From NCBI GenBank assembly GCA_027310735.1, contig DAIDAH010000005.1, positions 1 through 29,630 of the forward strand: 29,630 nucleotides of DNA, given 5' to 3'. Below the pieces are notes generated by a model that saw only the letters and a program-made list of their open reading frames with translations, ran no database searches and had not been told where the DNA came from. Source of the stretch: Methylotenera sp. Lineage in GTDB: Bacteria; Pseudomonadota; Gammaproteobacteria; Burkholderiales; Methylophilaceae. Positions 15,040-22,580 of this stretch are shown here, piece after piece. The number at the start of each line of letters is the position of its first letter. The stretch's first letter is position 1. The translations under genes and the position numbers were made by a program.

Positions 15040-15543
15040 ATGATGAATCCTCAAGTTTTGATTGATGCCCCGTTTGGCGCAGTGTCAATTTCGGTTGCCA
15101 ACAATCAGCTTACTGTTGAGCTGATAGCATGCCCATTGTCTGATGTGCAGCGGCAAGTTGGCATTAACTATGACGCACTGCCTCCACAAGTCTGGCGAGC
15201 ATGCCATCAAATAAAGCAATACTTTGAGCAGCCTACAGCCTCGCTGGATATCTCTGTATTGTCGCAGGGAACAGCGTTTCAGCAGCGAGTATGGCGAGCC
15301 ATCGCAACGATTCCTGCTGGTGAAACACGTACATACAGTCAACTGGCCGAGCAGATAGGCTCTGGCTCGCGTGCTGTGGCTAATGCCTGTGGCGCGAATC
15401 CGTTGCCCATTCTCATTCCGTGCCACCGTGTTGTTGCAAAACATGGTTTGGGTGGCTTTATGCAAGGCAAGCAAAATGGTTTGCTGATTAAGCAATGGCT
15501 ACTAAAGCATGAAGGCGTTAATCTGGATGGGGTCTCTAAATGA
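15040..15543 (+). CDS. ogt: Methylated-DNA-protein-cysteine methyltransferase
   Basis: This is a suicide repair enzyme that moves the alkyl group from O6-alkylguanine onto its own Cys. The acceptor motif 'IPCHRVV' has C128, the helix-turn-helix contains the 'SGSRAVANACGANP' arginine finger, and the wing ends 'GGFMQGKQNG'. The N-terminal RNase H-like domain is short, so the product (167 residues) fits the Ogt/MGMT class without the Ada regulatory domain. Whether it is the ogt or ada-C orthologue is not certain. Either of two adjacent ATG codons may start it (15040 or 15043). Its stop overlaps xerD by an ATGA. Confidence 0.92.
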   Translation: MMNPQVLIDAPFGAVSISVANNQLTVELIACPLSDVQRQVGINYDALPPQVWRACHQIKQYFEQPTASLDISVLSQGTAFQQRVWRAIATIPAGETRTYSQLAEQIGSGSRAVANACGANPLPILIPCHRVVAKHGLGGFMQGKQNGLLIKQWLLKHEGVNLDGVSK

Positions 15544-16448
15544 CTGAGTCAAGCTCGCCGGCTTTGGATTTGGCAGAGTTGGATGCTTTCATTGACCACT
15601 TATGGTTAGAAGATGGTTTGTCCAAAAACACGCTTGAAAGTTACCGTTTAGATTTAACCTCATTTGCGAACTGGCTGCCAGAGCAGGGTAAGCAATTGCT
15701 TACCGTAGATCAAGCGGACATCCAGCAATATCTAGCCGTTAAATTTGCACTAAGTAAGCCGCGCAGCATCAGTCGATTGATTGCCAGTTTGCGGCGCTTT
15801 TATCGGTTTTTAATGCGTGAAAATAAAATCAGCCTAGATCCAACCATACAAATTCAATCGCCAAAGCTACCTCGCAGCTTACCCAAAAGTTTGAATGAAG
15901 ATGAAGTGGTTGCCTTGCTCAATGCGCCCAATCTCGATGACCCTATCGGGCTACGCGACCGTGCGATGTTGGAGTTGTTGTATGCCTGTGGTTTGCGTGT
16001 GTCTGAGTTGGTGGGCATTAAGTCTACAGAAGTTAGTGTTAGCGATGGCGTGGTGCGCGTGACAGGTAAGGGCAGTAAAACGCGTCTGGTGCCGATGGGT
16101 GAGGAAGCCTCCGATTGGATTTCACGTTATTTAAGCGGGGCAAGGGCGGCGATTTTGCAAAAGCAGCTAAGTAGTGCGCTTTTTGTGACTACCCGTGGTG
16201 ATGGGATGACGCGCCAAGCCTTTTGGTATTTGATTAAGCGCTATGCTTTGCTGGCGGGTATCAATAAGCCTATGTCGCCACATGTGTTGCGCCACGCGTT
16301 TGCAACGCATTTGTTGAATCACGGGGCAGATTTAAGGGTGGTGCAGATGTTGTTGGGGCATGCGGATATTTCTACTACGCAGATTTATACGCATGTGGCT
16401 AGGGAGCGGTTGAAGAGGTTGCATAGTGTGCATCATCCGCGGGGGTAG
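15540..16448 (+). CDS. xerD: Site-specific tyrosine recombinase XerD
   Basis: XerD acts with XerC at dif to resolve chromosome dimers. The N-terminal SAM-like core-binding domain (about 10-105) is followed by the catalytic domain with the full set: R153 ('ACGLRVSEL'), K177, H248 and R251 ('PHVLRHAFATHLL'), H274 ('LLGHADISTTQ') and nucleophile Y283 ('IYTHV'). The 302-residue length and the 'LSKNTLESYRLDL' N-terminus fit XerD rather than a phage integrase, and the operon position among core genes supports that. It starts in an ATGA overlap with the alkyltransferase gene. Confidence 0.93.
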   Translation: MTESSSPALDLAELDAFIDHLWLEDGLSKNTLESYRLDLTSFANWLPEQGKQLLTVDQADIQQYLAVKFALSKPRSISRLIASLRRFYRFLMRENKISLDPTIQIQSPKLPRSLPKSLNEDEVVALLNAPNLDDPIGLRDRAMLELLYACGLRVSELVGIKSTEVSVSDGVVRVTGKGSKTRLVPMGEEASDWISRYLSGARAAILQKQLSSALFVTTRGDGMTRQAFWYLIKRYALLAGINKPMSPHVLRHAFATHLLNHGADLRVVQMLLGHADISTTQIYTHVARERLKRLHSVHHPRG

Positions 16449-16472
16449 TTATCCGTCGACATTGGTTTTGTT

Positions 16473-16507
16473 CCCTCGCCCTTTAAGGGGGAGGGCTAGG
16501 GTGAGGG
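16473..16507. repeat. GC-rich palindrome downstream of xerD
   Basis: 'ccctcgccct' (16473-16482) pairs with 'agggtgaggg' (16498-16507) with one G-T mismatch. It resembles the 'CCCTCACCCTAGCCC' type intergenic repeat that I recall as common in beta- and gamma-proteobacteria. It may also stop xerD transcription, although no T-run follows. Confidence 0.5.
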
Positions 16508-16528
16508 TAAAGAGATTCAATCTCGTCT

Positions 16529-16831
16529 GTCATTTCGAGCTTTAGCGTGTGAATAATACGATTTTTCGCAAATATTCCACGGAGAAGACCTTTATGGTCT
16601 GGCATGGAATCCAGTGTCTTTTGAACCACGTCGGGGGTAGCCCGACAGCTAGTCACTTTCTTTTAACTGCCTGAAAAGAAAGTAACCAAAGAAAACGGCA
16701 CCCCAACCCCACGGGCTACGCCTACCCTGCGCTACTCGACACAAAGGGCCGCAATCGGAAACTCGCCTAAAGGCTCAAACAGCCGCTTGCTGAAAACTCC
16801 CTTTATGTCTGCGTTGCTCTGCGTGGTGTAA
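16529..16831. repeat. Composite intergenic repeat block between xerD and the HEPN-like gene
   Basis: Together with the palindrome before it, this fills the long gap after xerD. The first part (to about 16620) begins 'gtcatttcgagc' and includes a small hairpin around 16587-16597; it looks like a degenerate dispersed repeat. The second part has stem 16630-16635/16641-16646, then a perfect 10-bp stem 16655-16664/16674-16683 with a 9-base loop. This matches a family I recall in many proteobacterial genomes ('agtcactttctttt...'). A frame open from 16682 to the stop at 16829-16831 encodes 49 residues beginning 'VTKENGTPTPRATPTLRYST', the kind of spurious ORF usually predicted in this repeat. I do not consider it a gene. 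Confidence 0.5.
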
Positions 16832-16835
16832 GGGG

Positions 16836-16991
16836 TTATTTGGTGGCAGGTGTGATATCCCAATAATCATTCACAATTTTGTCGAGTATCTCATCTAAAG
16901 ACTCCCAATGATAATCAGAATTTCTAACAACTAAATTGATTAAGTTAATTATTGGCTGCATGTTAGCTATCGTATCTTTTATTTCATCCCA
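16836..16991 (-). pseudogene. Out-of-frame C-terminal continuation of the HEPN-like gene
   Basis: Reading the minus strand from 16991 in the frame one base off from the upstream gene gives 51 codons without a stop. They start 'WDEIKDTIANMQPIINLINL' and end 'DYWDITPATK' before a TAA at 16838-16836. The sequence is protein-like (helical, balanced composition) and has no start codon of its own near its beginning. Removing one T from the TTT at 16993-16995 (one A on the coding strand) fuses it smoothly to Leu-Lys of the upstream frame. This is therefore most simply the true C-terminus, separated by a one-base insertion or by a sequencing error. Confidence 0.55.
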
Positions 16992-17556
16992 CTTTCAAAT
17001 CAAGAGAGCTAATGTCGAAAAGTTTATATTTGCCATCTATTAAGCTTATGTCCGTGTGAGCAGCTACTTTATTTCGTATTTTTTCAAGTGACTGCAAGGA
17101 TTTAGATGTGGAGAAAGAAGTCCAGAGTGCTAGTAGCTCATTATATTTTTCGTCAAAAATCACTTCACGTTCAAGCCGTTCATTTTCCTCCATAAGTCTT
17201 AATAGCTCAATAATTTCTGGCTCATGTTCTCCTATTGATGGCACAGTCCACTCTGAGTATTTCTTTTTTAATTTCCCTCGAAGAGTATTATTTTCAAGCT
17301 TAGATATAGTTTGGGAAATGCTCGGGCACCTGACATCTTTATCAAAACATAGATTGGCAATTGCTTGGCAACACGACAGGAAAAGTACATTCCGTATAAT
17401 AATAAAACCACGATATTGCTTTTTAGAGCCTTTATTTTTAACTACATCTTTATCATGTAGCATAGGTCTTAGTATTGCGTATCTTTCACGCAGTGTAATA
17501 AATCCATCTAAAAGGTGCTCAGCGTGAGCCTCAAGTTTTTCGATATCAGAAGGCAC
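16984..17556 (-). CDS. AbiU2/HEPN-like protein, probably 3'-frameshifted
   Basis: The exact family is not certain. The 190-residue product is largely helical, and near its end carries 'IRNKVAAHTD', an R-x5-H motif (R161, H167) as in HEPN ribonuclease-like domains. With the earlier helix 'FLSCCQAIANLCFDKD' the layout resembles the AbiU2 abortive-infection family as I remember it. The start is GTG, only five bases after the folB stop on the same strand, so it probably rides on folB transcription and translation. The DNA is clearly more AT-rich than folB. Its frame stops at 16984, but the adjacent frame continues as coding-like sequence, so the natural protein was probably about 239 residues. 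A defence role is inference from the HEPN motif alone. Confidence 0.6.
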   Translation of the reverse strand: MPSDIEKLEAHAEHLLDGFITLRERYAILRPMLHDKDVVKNKGSKKQYRGFIIIRNVLFLSCCQAIANLCFDKDVRCPSISQTISKLENNTLRGKLKKKYSEWTVPSIGEHEPEIIELLRLMEENERLEREVIFDEKYNELLALWTSFSTSKSLQSLEKIRNKVAAHTDISLIDGKYKLFDISSLDLKVG

Positions 17557-17561
17557 TATAG

Positions 17562-17915
17562 TTACTTTTTAAATCTTTCAATAACTACACCCAACGCCTT
17601 CAATCCCGGCAATATTCCCGGTTTAGCCACTCTAATCTTCACGCTCAATGCGCCAAACTCCCCCAAAATCATCTGGCAAATATGCTCAGCCAAAGCCTCT
17701 ACCAGTTGAAAGCTGTTTTCGGTGAGTGTTTCGCGTATGCGGCTGACGACTGCACCGTAGTCGATGGTGTCGACGATGGGGTCGCTTTTGCAGGCGTTGG
17801 TTAAGTCGTAGCCAATTTCAATGTCGAGGATGATGGTTTGCGGTACCATGCGTTCCCATGCGGGTACGCCGAGTTTGGTTTGTACTTTGACTTCGCTTAA
17901 AAAGATGGTGTCCAT
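17562..17915 (-). CDS. folB: Dihydroneopterin aldolase FolB
   Basis: FolB splits dihydroneopterin into 6-hydroxymethyl-dihydropterin and glycolaldehyde in folate synthesis. The 117-residue protein begins 'MDTIFLSEVKVQTKLGVPAW' and shows 'TIDYGAVVSRIRE', 'SFQLVEALAEHI' and the C-terminal 'KPGILPGLKALGVVIERF', the standard family pattern with the catalytic Lys before Pro-Gly. The length is full, so the neighbouring accessory gene has not truncated it. It is divergent from plsY across 73 bp. Confidence 0.95.
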   Translation of the reverse strand: MDTIFLSEVKVQTKLGVPAWERMVPQTIILDIEIGYDLTNACKSDPIVDTIDYGAVVSRIRETLTENSFQLVEALAEHICQMILGEFGALSVKIRVAKPGILPGLKALGVVIERFKK

Positions 17916-17988
17916 GCGAATGTGGCGCCTATATAGTTTAGAATTGGTTTTTAAAGAAGTTTAGTGTATCTCAAGAGGATAGAGCAAG

Positions 17989-18630
17989 ATGAATGAGTTA
18001 GGTTTTATTCCCGTGACATTGATTCCTGTGGTTTGGATTGTGGCGGCTTATTTGCTGGGGTCGATTGCATTTGGGATTTTGGTGAGCAAGTTGTTTGGCT
18101 TGCCTGATCCGCGCACCGTGGGTTCTGGCAATCCTGGGGCAACCAATGTGCTGCGTAGTGGTAAAAAAATGGCTGCGGTTTTAACGTTGTTGGGTGATGC
18201 TTTTAAAGGCTGGTTCCCTGTATGGATTGCGCTTCAGTCAGGCATGACGATGTGGGTGGTGGGGGCGGTGGGTTTAGCTGTATTCTTTGGGCATTTGTAC
18301 CCAATTTATTTCCGCTTCAAAGGCGGTAAAGGCGTGGCAACGGCATTGGGTGTGATGCTGGCTATTTCGCCGTGGCTGGGTCTAGCCGCGTTGGTGACTT
18401 GGGTTGTGGTTTTTGCGGTGTCGCGCTACTCATCACTCGGTGCGATTGTGGCTGCTGCTTTGGCGCCAGTGTATGCGTGGTACTTTTTCGGCAATGCGGA
18501 TAATTTGGTGGGTGTTTCAGATTACGTGGTGACAGTTTTCGTGATGTCGGTGTTCTTGATTTGGCGTCACCGTAGCAATATTCAGAAATTACTGGCAGGC
18601 ACTGAATCTGGATTCGGTAAAAAGAAATAG
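17989..18630 (+). CDS. plsY: Glycerol-3-phosphate acyltransferase PlsY
   Basis: PlsY is an integral membrane enzyme that transfers acyl from acyl-phosphate to glycerol-3-phosphate, the first step of phospholipid synthesis. Its three conserved loops are visible: 'YLLGSIAFGILVSK' with 'GSGNPGATNVLRSGKK', then 'GHLYPIYFRFKGGKGVATALG', then 'VFLIWRHRSNIQKLLAGTE'. Its 213 residues and about five membrane segments match the family. The plsY/folB divergence and tsaD nearby are a conserved beta/gamma arrangement. 'aagaggat' upstream is its ribosome binding site. Confidence 0.95.
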   Translation: MNELGFIPVTLIPVVWIVAAYLLGSIAFGILVSKLFGLPDPRTVGSGNPGATNVLRSGKKMAAVLTLLGDAFKGWFPVWIALQSGMTMWVVGAVGLAVFFGHLYPIYFRFKGGKGVATALGVMLAISPWLGLAALVTWVVVFAVSRYSSLGAIVAAALAPVYAWYFFGNADNLVGVSDYVVTVFVMSVFLIWRHRSNIQKLLAGTESGFGKKK

Positions 18631-18663
18631 GGATTAATTGCTAAGTATTCAAGGGATTAATTG
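18629..18663. repeat. Two 12-bp direct repeats between plsY and tsaD
   Basis: 'agggattaattg' occurs at 18629-18640, overlapping the plsY stop, and again at 18652-18663. It looks like a small local duplication in the convergent gap. No clear T-rich terminator is visible there. Confidence 0.6.
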
Positions 18664-18705
18664 AGGTTGCGGATATAGCTCGCGATCTCAGTGAACCGCC
18701 GCTAA

Positions 18706-19728
18706 TCAAGGTGCTTCTAGCTCAGCCAAATCCCATCTTGGCTTCACGCTAAAGCTGTAATTTTTTTCAGTGGTTCCGTGCATGGCTTTGAGTCGCATTG
18801 CGCCTGCAAAGGCAATCATTGCGCCATTGTCGGTGCAGAACTCTAGGCGTGGATAGCTGACAGTACATAACTTACGTTTTGTCGCCGCGTTCAATTTTTC
18901 GCGCAATTTAGAGTTGGCTCCAACTCCGCCTGAAACAATCAGGTTATCCAAGCCAGTTTCGCGCAATGCACTCATGCATTTGGTGGTTAACACTTCCGTC
19001 ACCGCTTCTTGAAACTCGTAGGCGATATCAGCTCTCGTGCTTTCATCTAAAGGTTGATGTTGGTTGGCTAGGGTTAACACCGATGTTTTTAAGCCGCTAA
19101 AGCTGAAATTCAAATCGCCGCTATTGAGCAGTGGCCTTGGTAATTTAAAGCGGGGCTTGCCGCTTGTTGCGAGCTTCGCTAATGCTGGGCCACCCGGATA
19201 ACCTAATCCGAGTAATTTAGCGGTTTTATCAAAGGCTTCACCAGCTGCATCATCTAATGTGTCACCTAATAAGGTGTATTTTCCGATGCCATCTACGCGC
19301 ATCAATTGGCTATGCCCACCTGATACAAGTAAAGCCACAAATGGAAAGGCTGGTGGGTTCTTTTCTAGCAGTGGCGCAAGTAAATGACCTTCAAGATGGT
19401 GTACGCTGATGGTGGGAACATCTAAGCTAAAGGCGAGTGACTCAGCAAAGCTGGTGCCGACCAATAACGCCCCAGACAAGCCTGGGCCTTGTGTGTAAGC
19501 AATTGCATCAATATCTTGCAGTGTTTTGTTTGCTTCTTGAAGTGCTAGCTCGGTAAGTGGTAATACGCGACGAATATGGTCGCGTGAGGCAAGCTCTGGC
19601 ACCACGCCGCCGTATTCAGCATGCATTTCAACTTGTGAGTGGAGTGCGTGTGAGAGTAGTCCGTGTTCAGTGTCATATAATGCGATACCTGTTTCGTCAC
19701 ATGAAGATTCAACGCCTAATACCAACAT
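18706..19728 (-). CDS. tsaD: tRNA N6-adenosine threonylcarbamoyltransferase TsaD
   Basis: TsaD transfers threonylcarbamoyl to A37 of ANN-decoding tRNAs, working with TsaB, TsaC and TsaE. The metal-binding histidines are H111 and H115 ('SVHHLEGHLLAPLL'). The ASKHA nucleotide-binding signatures are 'LGVESSCDETGIA', 'LLVSGGHSQLMRVDGIG' and 'VSGGVGANSKLREKL'. The 340 residues match E. coli TsaD. It is divergent from rpsU across a 215-bp gap, the classic arrangement at the macromolecular synthesis operon. Confidence 0.97.
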   Translation of the reverse strand: MLVLGVESSCDETGIALYDTEHGLLSHALHSQVEMHAEYGGVVPELASRDHIRRVLPLTELALQEANKTLQDIDAIAYTQGPGLSGALLVGTSFAESLAFSLDVPTISVHHLEGHLLAPLLEKNPPAFPFVALLVSGGHSQLMRVDGIGKYTLLGDTLDDAAGEAFDKTAKLLGLGYPGGPALAKLATSGKPRFKLPRPLLNSGDLNFSFSGLKTSVLTLANQHQPLDESTRADIAYEFQEAVTEVLTTKCMSALRETGLDNLIVSGGVGANSKLREKLNAATKRKLCTVSYPRLEFCTDNGAMIAFAGAMRLKAMHGTTEKNYSFSVKPRWDLAELEAP

Positions 19729-19943
19729 TTATTTAATATCCATTTCTATCTAACGAGTGTGCTGAGTGACTAAATGTGGGCAATATTTTGTGCTGTAACA
19801 TTTAATTTTTATCTAATTACGATACTAATGTACAAAAGTAATTGAACAAAAACAATTATACGATTAAAATAGTGGACTTTTCTCAAGTTTATAAACCAAT
19901 TGTGTCTTTTGGCTTGAGCATTATTACCGATAAGAGAGAACGA

Positions 19944-20156
19944 ATGTCTAGTGTACGTGTAAAAGAGAATGAGCCGTTTGACGTTGCTCTTCGCCGCTTT
20001 AAGCGCTTAATTGAAAAAACTGGTCTATTGAATGATCTTCGCGCTCGCGAGTTCTACGAGAAGCCAACTTGGGAACGTAAACGTAAAGCTGCCGCTGCAG
20101 TTAAGCGTCAATATCGTCGCTTGCTTAAGCAAACGCTTCCAGCAAAACTTTACTAA
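19944..20156 (+). CDS. rpsU: 30S ribosomal protein bS21
   Basis: bS21 is a small basic protein close to the anti-Shine-Dalgarno region and is needed for initiation. I start at ATG 19944, preceded by 'agagaga', which gives the standard 70 residues ('MSSVRVKENEPFDVALRRFK' to 'PAKLY'). The frame is open back to 19842, but that part is AT-rich leader without conserved sequence and is excluded. It is the first gene of the rpsU-yqeY-dnaG-rpoD operon. Confidence 0.96.
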   Translation: MSSVRVKENEPFDVALRRFKRLIEKTGLLNDLRAREFYEKPTWERKRKAAAAVKRQYRRLLKQTLPAKLY

Positions 20157-20165
20157 GCTATTTTC

Positions 20166-20609
20166 ATGTCATTAAAAGCTCAGATTTCTGAGGACATGAA
20201 AGTTGCTATGCGCGCAAAAGATAGTCAGCGTTTAGGGACTATTCGATTGTTGCAGGCAGCTATTAAGCAACGTGAAGTGGATGAGCGTATTGAATTAGAT
20301 GATAGCAATGTAATCGCTGTTATTGAGAAAATGCTAAAACAACGTCGTGATTCAATCGCAGCGTATGAATCTGCAAATCGAAATGACCTCGCAGATGTAG
20401 AAAAGTTTGAAGTGACGGTGCTGCAAACTTATCTTCCGCAACAACTGACTGAAGATGAAATTAAAGACATCTTGGAAAAAGTCGTTGTAGATACAGCTGC
20501 TGCAGGCATTAAAGATATGAGCAAAGTGATGGCGGCTATTAAGCCATTAGTTGCAGGGCGCGCAGATATGGGAAAAATATCTGGATTGATTAAAACGCGT
20601 TTAGCATGA
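20166..20609 (+). CDS. GatB/YqeY domain-containing protein
   Basis: This 147-residue protein is the stand-alone YqeY form of the tail domain of the GatB amidotransferase subunit. It is mostly helical: 'KVAMRAKDSQRLGTIRLLQA' at the N-terminus, 'MLKQRRDSIAAYESANRNDL' in the middle, 'YLPQQLTEDEI' at the boundary, and 'GRADMGKISGLIKTRLA' at the end, all family hallmarks. It is thought to have a tRNA-related role but the function is not established. It lies nine bases after rpsU and is followed by a terminator before dnaG. Confidence 0.93.
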   Translation: MSLKAQISEDMKVAMRAKDSQRLGTIRLLQAAIKQREVDERIELDDSNVIAVIEKMLKQRRDSIAAYESANRNDLADVEKFEVTVLQTYLPQQLTEDEIKDILEKVVVDTAAAGIKDMSKVMAAIKPLVAGRADMGKISGLIKTRLA

Positions 20610-20635
20610 GTGCTTAATCACTTATAGAGATCAAT

Positions 20636-20663
20636 AAAAAAGGAGCTTATGCTCCTTTTTTAT
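20636..20663 (+). terminator. Terminator between yqeY and dnaG
   Basis: An A-rich arm and 'aggagc' (20641-20646) pair with 'gctcct' (20651-20656) around a 4-base loop, followed by a run of T. Like the internal terminator known in the E. coli operon, it would keep primase expression far below S21. Confidence 0.9.
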
Positions 20664-20728
20664 TCTTTGGATTAAGCTGAAAGTGGTCGCTAAATTTTCG
20701 ATGAGCTTATTTTAAGTGTGGATAAATT

Positions 20729-22489
20729 TTGATACCTGAAAGTTTTATTCATGAGCTGCTAAATCGAGTTGATGTCGTCGACGTCATTGATAAATCTGTG
20801 CCATTAAAAAAGGCTGGTGCGAACTATTCTGCTTGCTGTCCTTTTCACAATGAAAAATCCCCTAGTTTTACCGTAAGTCCAACCAAACAGTTTTATCATT
20901 GCTTTGGTTGCGGAGCGCATGGCACTGCCATTGGTTTTGTCATGGAATATCAAGGCTTGAGCTTTGTTGAAGCGATACATGACTTGGCGAGAATGGCGGG
21001 TATGTCTGTGCCGCAAGAGGCGCATGATGCAGATAAGCCTGCGCCAAAAGTGGTGGTGGGTTTGCAGGAGTCGCTGCAGCAAGCCGCTAATTACTATAAG
21101 GCCGAGTTGAAAAAGTCACCGCGCGCAATTGATTACCTTAAATCTCGTGGTTTAAGTGGCCAAGTGGCGGCCAAATTTCAGATCGGTTATGCGCCAGCTG
21201 GTTGGCAAAACTTACAAAGTGTTTTTCCGCAGTATGAAAATGAAGCTTTGAGCGTTGCAGGTTTGGTTGTGGAGAATGATCAAGGTCGTCGTTATGACCG
21301 ATTCCGCGATCGCATCATGTTCCCGATTCATGATCAAAAAGGTCAGGTGATTGGTTTTGGTGGGCGTGTGATTAATCCTGAAGATACGCCAAAGTATTAC
21401 AACTCTCCAGAAACACCGCTGTTTCAAAAAGGACATGAGCTTTATGGTTTGTTTTTAGCGCGACGTGCGATTCGCGATGCAGGGCGCGTTTTGGTGGTTG
21501 AAGGCTATATGGATGTAGTGGCTTTGGCGCAATATGGCATTGACTATGCTGTTGCTGCATTAGGTACGGCTACTACACCGTATCACATTACCAAGCTGAT
21601 GCGCCAAACCGAAGAAATTGTATTCTGTTTTGATGGTGATAATGCTGGACGAACAGCTGCTTGGCGTGCGGTAATGAATGCATTGTCTGCCTTGACTGAT
21701 GGCCTGAAGCTCTCGTTCTTATTCTTGCCTAGCGAGCATGATCCGGATTCCTATGTGCGTGAATTTGGTAAGGAGAAATTTGAGGCGGAAATTAAAGTGG
21801 CGATGCCGCTTTCGCAATACATCTTAAAGCATTTGAGTGAAAATAATTCGCTACAAAGTCAGGAAGACAGAGTGCGCTTTCTGAATGAGGCTGAGCCTAT
21901 TATGCAGCAAATTAACGCGCCACGCAGTGCGATGTTCTTGCGTAAAAAGGTGGCAGAACTGGCGCAGTTATCTATAGAGGAGATGCAGAGTTTACTTAAA
22001 CTGCCCAACTTAAATAAAGCACCTGTGCAGGCTAGGCCTAAAATTACACGCACGCCTCAGTCATTGCAAAAACGTTTTTGCTTGCTATTGCTGATGCAGC
22101 CAGCGCTTGCTAGTCAGGATGATTTGGAGATGGTGAACAGTCATGGCGGCGATATTCAGGTGGATGAGGAGATATTGTTGTGCAAGACTATTGAAACTTG
22201 TCTAAGTCACCCACATTCTAAGCCTGTAGTGATTCTGCGTGAGCTTGAGCAGCAGGTGACAGAAATACTGTTCAGAGAATTAGAGCGTGAGTTGAGTGTC
22301 TTAGATGAGACGTTGGATTTATCGCAAGAGCTTGTGGGTGCGCGCCAGCAGTTGCAGCAGGTATATGTGCAAAAAAAAGAAGGTATGCTGCTGGAGCGGA
22401 TTCGCGATAAACCATTAAGTACATTGACCGAAGATGAGCGAACTTTGCTTAAAAGCTTGGGCAATAAAGCCGGGCAAAAGAAGGCTTAA
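20729..22489 (+). CDS. dnaG: DNA primase DnaG
   Basis: DnaG makes the RNA primers for replication. The CHC2 zinc-binding motif uses C37, H40, C58 and C61 ('CCPFHNEKSPSFTVSPTKQF' then 'HCFGCGAHG'). The catalytic core shows 'YDRFRDRIMFPIHDQKGQVI' and 'GFGGRVI'. The TOPRIM part has 'LVVEGYMDVVALAQYGI' and 'FCFDGDNAGRTAAWRAV'. A DnaB-binding C-terminal domain follows from about residue 445. The start is TTG (MIPESFIHELLNRVDVVDVI), the only codon giving the conserved N-terminus, and it has 'gtgtgga' upstream. A weak start and a preceding terminator both fit low primase levels. 586 residues is normal. Confidence 0.96.
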   Translation: MIPESFIHELLNRVDVVDVIDKSVPLKKAGANYSACCPFHNEKSPSFTVSPTKQFYHCFGCGAHGTAIGFVMEYQGLSFVEAIHDLARMAGMSVPQEAHDADKPAPKVVVGLQESLQQAANYYKAELKKSPRAIDYLKSRGLSGQVAAKFQIGYAPAGWQNLQSVFPQYENEALSVAGLVVENDQGRRYDRFRDRIMFPIHDQKGQVIGFGGRVINPEDTPKYYNSPETPLFQKGHELYGLFLARRAIRDAGRVLVVEGYMDVVALAQYGIDYAVAALGTATTPYHITKLMRQTEEIVFCFDGDNAGRTAAWRAVMNALSALTDGLKLSFLFLPSEHDPDSYVREFGKEKFEAEIKVAMPLSQYILKHLSENNSLQSQEDRVRFLNEAEPIMQQINAPRSAMFLRKKVAELAQLSIEEMQSLLKLPNLNKAPVQARPKITRTPQSLQKRFCLLLLMQPALASQDDLEMVNSHGGDIQVDEEILLCKTIETCLSHPHSKPVVILRELEQQVTEILFRELERELSVLDETLDLSQELVGARQQLQQVYVQKKEGMLLERIRDKPLSTLTEDERTLLKSLGNKAGQKKA

Positions 22490-22492
22490 TTC

Positions 22493-22501
22493 TGGTATAA
22501 T
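22493..22501 (+). promoter_or_regulatory. Extended -10 promoter upstream of rpoD
   Basis: 'TGGTATAAT' is a perfect extended -10 (TGn plus TATAAT) just after the dnaG stop. No good -35 box lies 17 bases further up. It gives rpoD its own transcript about 70 bases ahead of the start codon. Confidence 0.55.
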
Positions 22502-22580
22502 AAAAGGTTACAGAAATTAATTAACTGTGCTTTAAAGTCGTATTTTAAGCATGGTAATTGCATAAATTTAGAGGTAAGTC

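Noticed and set aside
16682..16831. 49-codon frame as a real gene
   Set aside because: It lies in a palindromic repeat, lacks a start codon with a binding site, and matches the type of ORF usually predicted spuriously in such repeats.
17108..17527. 139-residue plus-strand frame opposite the HEPN-like gene
   Set aside because: Ser-rich shadow frame; the minus strand has the HEPN motif and runs directly on from folB.
19842..19943. 34-residue N-terminal extension of S21
   Set aside because: AT-rich leader without conserved sequence; a good ribosome binding site precedes the ATG at 19944.
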